From: an uncultured Alphaproteobacteria bacterium
GTDB taxonomy: Bacteria > Pseudomonadota > Alphaproteobacteria > Rhizobiales > Ancalomicrobiaceae
Direction: 5' to 3'
Length of the DNA stretch: 40,149 nucleotides
Assembly: GCA_937864925.1 (NCBI GenBank)
Contig: CALMFH010000103.1
Location: forward strand, 1 to 40,149
Positions 35,825 through 40,149 of this stretch are shown piece after piece. The notes below the pieces were generated by a model, which did no database searches, had not been told where the DNA came from, and was given only the letters and a program-made list of their open reading frames with translations. Every line of letters begins with the position of its first letter. Positions within the stretch are counted from its first letter, which is position 1. The position numbers and the translations under genes were made by a program.

Positions 35825-37117
35825 ATGATCGAAACGACCACCGCGACCGCCCTGCGCAAAGCGCAGTGGCGGCTGATTCCCTTCATGAGCCTGCTCTTCC
35901 TGCTCTCCTTCATCGACCGGTCGAACGTGTCCTTCGCGGCGTTGCAGATGAACCGCGACCTGGGCTTCACGCCGACGACCTATGCTTGGGGCGTGGGCTT
36001 CTTCTTCTTCGGCTACGTCGCCTTCGAGGTGCCGTCGAACATGATCCTGGAACGCATCGGGGCGCGGGCCTGGATCGCCCCGATCGTCATCGCCTGGGGT
36101 CTGGCCTCGATGGCCCTGGCCTGGGCGAACGATGCCGAACGGTTCTTCGCCCTGCGCTTCGTACTGGGGTTGGCCGAGGCCGGCATCCTGCCCGGCCTGC
36201 TCCTCTACATGACCTACTGGTTTCCCAAGGATCGGCGCGGCCGTCTGACCGCCGCGATCATGTTGGCCATCCCGCTGTCGATCGTCGTCGGCGGTCCGCT
36301 TTCCGGTCTGATCCTCAGCATCCCGGGGCTCGACGGCGCCCTCGGGCTGCGGGCCTGGCAGTGGTTGTTCATTCTCGAGGGTCTGCCGGCGGTCGGCGCC
36401 GGCTTCGCCGCCTATTCCCTCCTGCCGAACCGGCCGAAGGATGCGGCCTGGCTCTCCGCCGAGGAGGCGATTGCCCTCCAGGAGGTGCTCGACCAGGAGG
36501 AGCGGGCACCCGCGGCCCACGGGCTCGGCTCGAGCCTGATCGAGGGGTTGATCTCGGCGCCGGTCCTGCTGCTCGCCTTCGCCTATTTCGGCGCTCTGCT
36601 CGGCGGGTTCGGTATCATCTTCTGGGTGCCCCAGATCGTGAAGTCCTTCGGTCTCTCCGATTGGCAGACCGGCCTCGTCACGGCGATCCCCTATGCCTGC
36701 TCGGTGGTGGCGATGGTGGTGCTCGGGCGCCTCGGCGACCGCACCGGCCGGCGCGCCGCGCTGGTGATCGGTCCGATCCTCGCCGGGGCCGCGGGACTGG
36801 TGGTCGCCGGCCTGACCACGAGCCCGGTGGTGTCGATCGCCGCTCTCAGCGTCGCCGCCTGCGGTATCTACGGCATGTTGCCGTCGTTCTGGACGCTGCC
36901 GCCGACCCATCTCAAGGGTTCGGCGGTGGCCGGCGGTTTCGCCATGATCAATTCGATCGGAGCACTCGGCGGGTTCGTCGGCCCCTACATCATCGCCTGG
37001 GTCAAGGAGACGACCGGCACCTTCGGACCGGGTCTGGTGGTGCTCGGCGCCGGCGCCGCGACGACTGCTCTCTTCGTCTTCGTCCTGACGCGTCTACATC
37101 CACGTCCGGAACACTGA
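35825..37117 (+). CDS. MFS transporter of the anion:cation symporter type
   Basis: A 430-residue inner-membrane carrier with about 12 transmembrane segments. The opening LRKAQWRLIPFMSLLFLLSFIDRSNVSFAALQMN and the motif YWFPKDRRGRLTA are typical of the ACS family (aromatic acid, phthalate or tartrate carriers). GAGGAGCGA precedes the ATG; the long upstream open frame crosses the promoter region and is not coding. It is divergent from dmpK and convergent with the hydrolase gene. In this context it could move an aromatic acid or a ring-cleavage intermediate; the substrate cannot be told from sequence. Confidence 0.88.
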   Translation: MIETTTATALRKAQWRLIPFMSLLFLLSFIDRSNVSFAALQMNRDLGFTPTTYAWGVGFFFFGYVAFEVPSNMILERIGARAWIAPIVIAWGLASMALAWANDAERFFALRFVLGLAEAGILPGLLLYMTYWFPKDRRGRLTAAIMLAIPLSIVVGGPLSGLILSIPGLDGALGLRAWQWLFILEGLPAVGAGFAAYSLLPNRPKDAAWLSAEEAIALQEVLDQEERAPAAHGLGSSLIEGLISAPVLLLAFAYFGALLGGFGIIFWVPQIVKSFGLSDWQTGLVTAIPYACSVVAMVVLGRLGDRTGRRAALVIGPILAGAAGLVVAGLTTSPVVSIAALSVAACGIYGMLPSFWTLPPTHLKGSAVAGGFAMINSIGALGGFVGPYIIAWVKETTGTFGPGLVVLGAGAATTALFVFVLTRLHPRPEH

Positions 37118-37123
37118 TCGATC

Positions 37124-37152
37124 CCGACGGCGCAGCGAAACCGCACCGTCGG
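37124..37152. terminator. Possible bidirectional terminator between MFS and hydrolase genes
   Basis: CCGACGG and CCGTCGG form a 7-bp stem with a 15-nt loop in the 46-bp gap between two converging stops. There is no T-run. Confidence 0.4.
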
Positions 37153-37163
37153 TCCCCGCCCCT

Positions 37164-37994
37164 TCAACCGGCCTCGGCGAGGAAATCGCCGACCAGCCGG
37201 TTGAATCGGGCGGCGTGCTCGATCTGGGTCCAGTGGCCGCAACGGCCGAAGACGTGCAGCTGAGAACGGTCGATCAGCGCGGCGAGGCGCAACGAGGCCT
37301 CGAGCGGGATGACCCGATCGTCACGGCCGTGGATCACCAGAGTCTCGTGAGGAAGGGCACGGATGTCGGCCTCGTCGCTGGCGAGGGCGTCGACCCACCG
37401 TTGGCGCGGCGCCGGGAACATCGCCGAGAAGCTCTCCTGGAAGCCGGGTCGGATCGACGCGCGATACCGGAGTTCGGCCAATTCGTCGGTCACGAGGCCG
37501 CGGTCGAAGGCGAAGATGTCGAGCATCGCCCGCATCTCGGCGAACGACGGCTCATAGCCCCAGACCCGGTCGAGGCCCTCGGTGATCGGGAAGGAGACGC
37601 CGACGCTGCCCATCAGCACCAGGCGGCGCACCCGTGTCGGGTGGGCGATGGCCAGTGCCAGGGCGATCGCGCCGCCGAAGGAATTACCGACGATGTCGAC
37701 GGCTTCGAGTCCGAGGGCGTCGAGGAGGTCGATCGCCTGCCGTACCCACACCTCGCGGGCATAGACGAAACCCGCCGGCCGATCGGTGAACCCGAAGCCG
37801 ACCATGTCGGGGGCGATCACCCGGAAGCGCTCCGACAGCACCGGCAGCGTGCCGCGCCAATTCGCCCAGGCGGAGACGCCCGGTCCCGACCCGTGGATGA
37901 ACAGCACCGGAGACCCGTCGCCACGATCGTGGAGGTTGGTGGTGAAGTCACCGGTCCGTACCCGGCGGCCGATTTCGGGATCGCTCTGGTTCAT
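37164..37994 (-). CDS. dmpD: Meta-cleavage product hydrolase (2-hydroxymuconic semialdehyde hydrolase-like)
   Basis: A 276-residue alpha/beta hydrolase. It has HGSGPGVSAWANW, the signature of C-C bond hydrolases in meta-cleavage pathways, the nucleophile elbow GNSFGG, the acid in HGRDDRV and the catalytic His in GHWTQIEH. It would hydrolyse ring-fission products made by catechol 2,3-dioxygenase, the next step after the dioxygenase gene at 39522. GGGAGAAG precedes the ATG; the open frame extends 88 codons further without family resemblance. It lies 127 bp after the GntR gene. Confidence 0.9.
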   Translation of the reverse strand: MNQSDPEIGRRVRTGDFTTNLHDRGDGSPVLFIHGSGPGVSAWANWRGTLPVLSERFRVIAPDMVGFGFTDRPAGFVYAREVWVRQAIDLLDALGLEAVDIVGNSFGGAIALALAIAHPTRVRRLVLMGSVGVSFPITEGLDRVWGYEPSFAEMRAMLDIFAFDRGLVTDELAELRYRASIRPGFQESFSAMFPAPRQRWVDALASDEADIRALPHETLVIHGRDDRVIPLEASLRLAALIDRSQLHVFGRCGHWTQIEHAARFNRLVGDFLAEAG

Positions 37995-38053
37995 CGGTCT
38001 TCTCCCGGAAGCGGGTTCGAGACGGAATCGCCTCGAACGATTTCGATGTTGTG

Positions 38054-38070
38054 AAAAATCTCGAACATTA
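38054..38070 (+). promoter_or_regulatory. TCTCGAAA-like element, site B (hydrolase upstream)
   Basis: AAAAATCTCGAA here is identical over 12 nt to the dmpQ promoter element, followed by CATTA. It lies in the gap between the GntR gene and the hydrolase, about 60-75 bp before the hydrolase start and oriented opposite to it. Confidence 0.4.
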
Positions 38071-38121
38071 CGCCGGCCACACCGAGGCAGCCGGCGGGCG
38101 GGCGCCGACGCGGCGACGGAA

Positions 38122-38832
38122 TCAGGCCTTGGGGGCGAAACGTCGGCTGAGCAGTTGCAGCGTCTTGTCGATGTGCTCGGCCTCGAGCCGGCAGGCGAGA
38201 TCGACGTCGCGCGCCAGCGCGGCATCGAGCACCGCCTTGTGCTCGGCATGGACGTCACGCGACTCGTCCTTGGCGGCGAGGGAGATGCGACGGTAGCGTT
38301 CGGACTGCTGGAACAGGATGCCGTGCATGTGCTTCAGCCAACGCGACGGGCAGGCGGCGATCAGCGTGTAATGGAAATCGCGGTTGCGCTCTTCGAATTC
38401 GTCGCGCAGCTCCGGCGACCCGGACCCGAGCTTCTCCTCGACCTTGCTCAGGCGGTGAAAGGCACCGACCAACGCCCCTTCCCAGGAGTCGTCGCCGAAG
38501 ATGATCGACTGGCGCAGCGCTTCGACCTCGATAAGCTTCCGCGCCCGGGTGAGATCGGCGAAATCGTCGAGCGACACCTCGGCGACGCGGAAGCCGCGTT
38601 GCTCCTCCGAGGTGACCAGCGCCTCGCCGACCAGGCGGGTCAGCGCTTCGCGCAGCGTCGAGGCGCCGACGCCGTAGCGTTCACGCAGCATCTCGAAGCG
38701 CAGCTTCAACCCCGGCGCCAGCGTCCCGTCGAGGATGTCGTGGCGGATGGTCGCATAAGCCGCCTCCACCAGGCTCCGCGCACCGACCACCTTGGGCTGG
38801 CGCCCGGCGGCGACGGCCGAGTTCTTCTCCAT
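38122..38832 (-). CDS. GntR-family regulator with FCD domain
   Basis: A 236-residue one-component regulator, usually a repressor. The N-terminal winged helix (about residues 20-90) has YATIRHDILDGTLAPG..LRERYGVGASTLREALTRLVGEALV. The C-terminal FCD ligand domain (about 95-225) carries conserved polar segments RDFHYTLIAA, HAEHKAVLDA and EAEHIDKT likely to bind metal or ligand. It is divergent from the dmpQ-dioxygenase unit. GntR-type AphS represses phenol genes in Comamonas, so a similar role is plausible. The ribosome site is weak. Confidence 0.88.
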   Translation of the reverse strand: MEKNSAVAAGRQPKVVGARSLVEAAYATIRHDILDGTLAPGLKLRFEMLRERYGVGASTLREALTRLVGEALVTSEEQRGFRVAEVSLDDFADLTRARKLIEVEALRQSIIFGDDSWEGALVGAFHRLSKVEEKLGSGSPELRDEFEERNRDFHYTLIAACPSRWLKHMHGILFQQSERYRRISLAAKDESRDVHAEHKAVLDAALARDVDLACRLEAEHIDKTLQLLSRRFAPKA

Positions 38833-39067
38833 GAGGTGATGTCCTTCGCGCGGGTTGTCGGGGGAGCCGATCAGAGCGGAGCGAGCCTAGCAAACGCCGA
38901 CAATCACCACAAGAACGCGCCCACTCCATATTACCGATTATCTTGAACAATCCGGCAATACAAAAAATCTCGAAAATTTATTGACAGGGTCGACGGCCTG
39001 TCGCATAAATCGGCCGACGGCGCCGCTAGCTCGATCGACGGCGCTCGATGACGACGAGAGAGCGGTG
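38833..39067. other. Divergent gntR / dmpQ control region
   Basis: This AT-rich 235-bp gap carries the dmpQ promoter (below). On the opposite strand TTTTGT and GATAAT with a 17-nt spacer (about 38938-38966) could serve gntR. The two would overlap around the TCTCGAAA element, so one bound regulator could control both directions. Confidence 0.45.
38967..39009 (+). promoter_or_regulatory. Sigma-70-like promoter of dmpQ with TCTCGAAA element (site D)
   Basis: ATCTCGAAAATTTATTGACA (38967-38986) contains the -35 TTGACA at 38981. After a 17-nt spacer comes CATAAA (39004-39009) as -10. The start would be near 39016, about 50 nt before dmpQ. The composite closely copies the dmpK promoter. Confidence 0.7.
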
Positions 39068-39502
39068 ATGAGTGACACGACCGCGGCCCCCGCACCGGGC
39101 CGGGCGGCGACGCCCGTTGCATCCGGTGCCGTCGGTCCGAGCGATCCCGACCAGCCCGTCCGGCCACGCCGCGTGACCATCACCGTCGAGGGGTGCGGGT
39201 CGGCAACCGCGACCACCGAGGAACGGGTGCTGGTCGCGCTGGAGCGGGCCCAGGGCTTCGGACAGCTCAGGGGTCTGCCGCGGAAACTGCCGGTCGGATG
39301 TCGACGGGGCGGCTGCGGCATCTGCCGCGCCCGCGTCCTCGACGGGGAATACCGCATCACGCCGATGAGCCGCGCCCACGTCAGTGCGGCGGACGAGGCC
39401 GAAGGAGTGGTGCTCGCCTGCGCGATCTACGCGCAGTCGGATCTGACGCTGCGGCTCGAAACTCCGAGCCTCGGCAAAGCGAAAGGCCCGTCGGCCAATT
39501 AA
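39068..39502 (+). CDS. dmpQ: XylT/DmpQ-type [2Fe-2S] ferredoxin
   Basis: A 144-residue chloroplast-type ferredoxin. XylT and DmpQ reactivate catechol 2,3-dioxygenase after its active-site iron is oxidised by substituted catechols. The ligands are seen as VGCRRGGCGIC (Cys-x4-Cys-x2-Cys) and the fourth Cys in LACAIYA. The N-terminal ~40 residues are Pro/Ala-rich and longer than in XylT. The ATG was chosen at MSDTTAAP; upstream sequence is promoter. The dioxygenase starts 19 nt after the stop, supporting the role. Confidence 0.92.
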   Translation: MSDTTAAPAPGRAATPVASGAVGPSDPDQPVRPRRVTITVEGCGSATATTEERVLVALERAQGFGQLRGLPRKLPVGCRRGGCGICRARVLDGEYRITPMSRAHVSAADEAEGVVLACAIYAQSDLTLRLETPSLGKAKGPSAN

Positions 39503-39521
39503 AACTCAGGAGGAGACGACC

Positions 39522-40149
39522 ATGGCCCTCACAGGCGTTCTGCGACCCGGTTTCATCCAGCTGCGCGTGCTCGACATGCCGGCGTCGGTGGAGCACTACA
39601 CCAAGCGAATCGGCTTTCATCAGGTCTGCGAAGGCCGCGACGGGCGCGTCTATCTCAAGGCGGCCGACGAGTTCGATCATCACTCGATCGTCCTGCGCCG
39701 CGCCGACAGCGCCGGCTTCGACCTGATGGCCTTCAAGGTGCGTGAGGATGCCGATCTCGACCGCTTCGAGAAGCGCATCGTCGACTACGGCTACGCGGTC
39801 GATCACGTGCCGGCCGGCGAGCAGCCCGGCATCGGCCGGCGCATCGGCTGGACGCTCAGCTCCGGTCATCGCATCGAACTCTTCGCCCAGGCCGACCAGT
39901 CGGATCCCAAGCCGCGCGTCCACAATCCGGACGTCTGGGAGCTCGAGCCGCACGGCATGTGCGCCCGTCGCTTCGACCATGCCCTGCTCTACGGCCCGGA
40001 CATCGAGAAGACCCTCGACTTCTTCGTGAAGGTGCTCGACTTCGAATGCGCCGAGCGGGTCGACATGCCCGACGGCCTCCTGGCCATCTGGCTCACCGCC
40101 GGCATGAAGGCCCACGACATCGCCTTCGTGAAGTATCCCGAGCCGGGCA
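39522..40149 (+). CDS. dmpB: Catechol 2,3-dioxygenase, 3' truncated by window edge
   Basis: Extradiol dioxygenase of the XylE/DmpB type, opening catechols to 2-hydroxymuconic semialdehydes. The first 209 codons are visible. The start MALTGVLRPGFIQLRVLDM is nearly that of XylE and follows AGGAGGAG. The metal-ligand His lies at residue 153 (RRFDHALLYG), the same number as in XylE, and the catalytic His lies near 198 (KAHDIAF). The second His ligand and the Glu ligand lie beyond the window. Later pathway genes are probably just downstream. Confidence 0.96.
   Translation, partial: MALTGVLRPGFIQLRVLDMPASVEHYTKRIGFHQVCEGRDGRVYLKAADEFDHHSIVLRRADSAGFDLMAFKVREDADLDRFEKRIVDYGYAVDHVPAGEQPGIGRRIGWTLSSGHRIELFAQADQSDPKPRVHNPDVWELEPHGMCARRFDHALLYGPDIEKTLDFFVKVLDFECAERVDMPDGLLAIWLTAGMKAHDIAFVKYPEPG

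Overview
The window is GC-rich DNA that reads like an alphaproteobacterium, perhaps Hyphomicrobiales. That placement is an inference from base composition, ATG/GTG starts and overall protein character; there is no rRNA or other marker gene here. I see no tRNA, rRNA, insertion sequence, integrase or CRISPR array.

Region 1 (1-3.7 kb) is housekeeping: the 3' end of ahpC, then ahpF (peroxide detoxification), a small exported protein of unknown function, and a ribokinase-like sugar kinase on the opposite strand.

Region 2 (3.9-21.6 kb) is a type I secretion locus. A minus-strand operon encodes an ABC exporter with an N-terminal C39-like domain lacking the catalytic Cys, an HlyD-type adaptor, a GT4-type glycosyltransferase with an unusual N-terminus, a double-domain GT2 glycosyltransferase and two paralogous FkbM-type methyltransferases. 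Divergently, across a 1.2 kb non-coding gap, lie three large proteins. They have different N-terminal domains (two unrecognised, one CAP/SCP) fused to the same ~325-residue, six-repeat FG-GAP-like C-terminal module that ends in nearly the same residues. The layout suggests an exporter, its cargo family and possible glycan-decorating enzymes in one locus. The last two cargo genes share a 222-nt block without a single mismatch.

Region 3 (22.2-40.1 kb) is a catabolic island for aromatic hydrocarbons. In minus-strand transcription order: phenol hydroxylase dmpKLMNOP plus a small wHTH regulator; an OmpW-type outer-membrane protein; a complete toluene-4-monooxygenase-type operon tmoABCDEF; and a sigma-54 activator of the XylR/DmpR/TbuT class. 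On the other side of dmpK are an MFS transporter, a meta-cleavage hydrolase (DmpD-like), a GntR/FCD repressor, a DmpQ/XylT-type ferredoxin and catechol 2,3-dioxygenase, which is cut by the window edge. Together these would take toluene or benzene to phenols, catechols and ring-cleavage products.

Two regulatory layers are visible. Upstream of tmoA there is a perfect sigma-54 -24/-12 element and, about 180-250 bp further up, an array of five TGATCA cores matching XylR/DmpR enhancer sites. The activator carries Val and Leu where phenol sensors carry His and Trp, so it probably senses apolar aromatics. Upstream of dmpK and dmpQ there are instead sigma-70-like promoters whose TTGACA box is abutted by a shared TCTCGAAA element. 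The same element recurs near tmoA, the hydrolase and the MFS gene, and is a candidate operator for the GntR protein.
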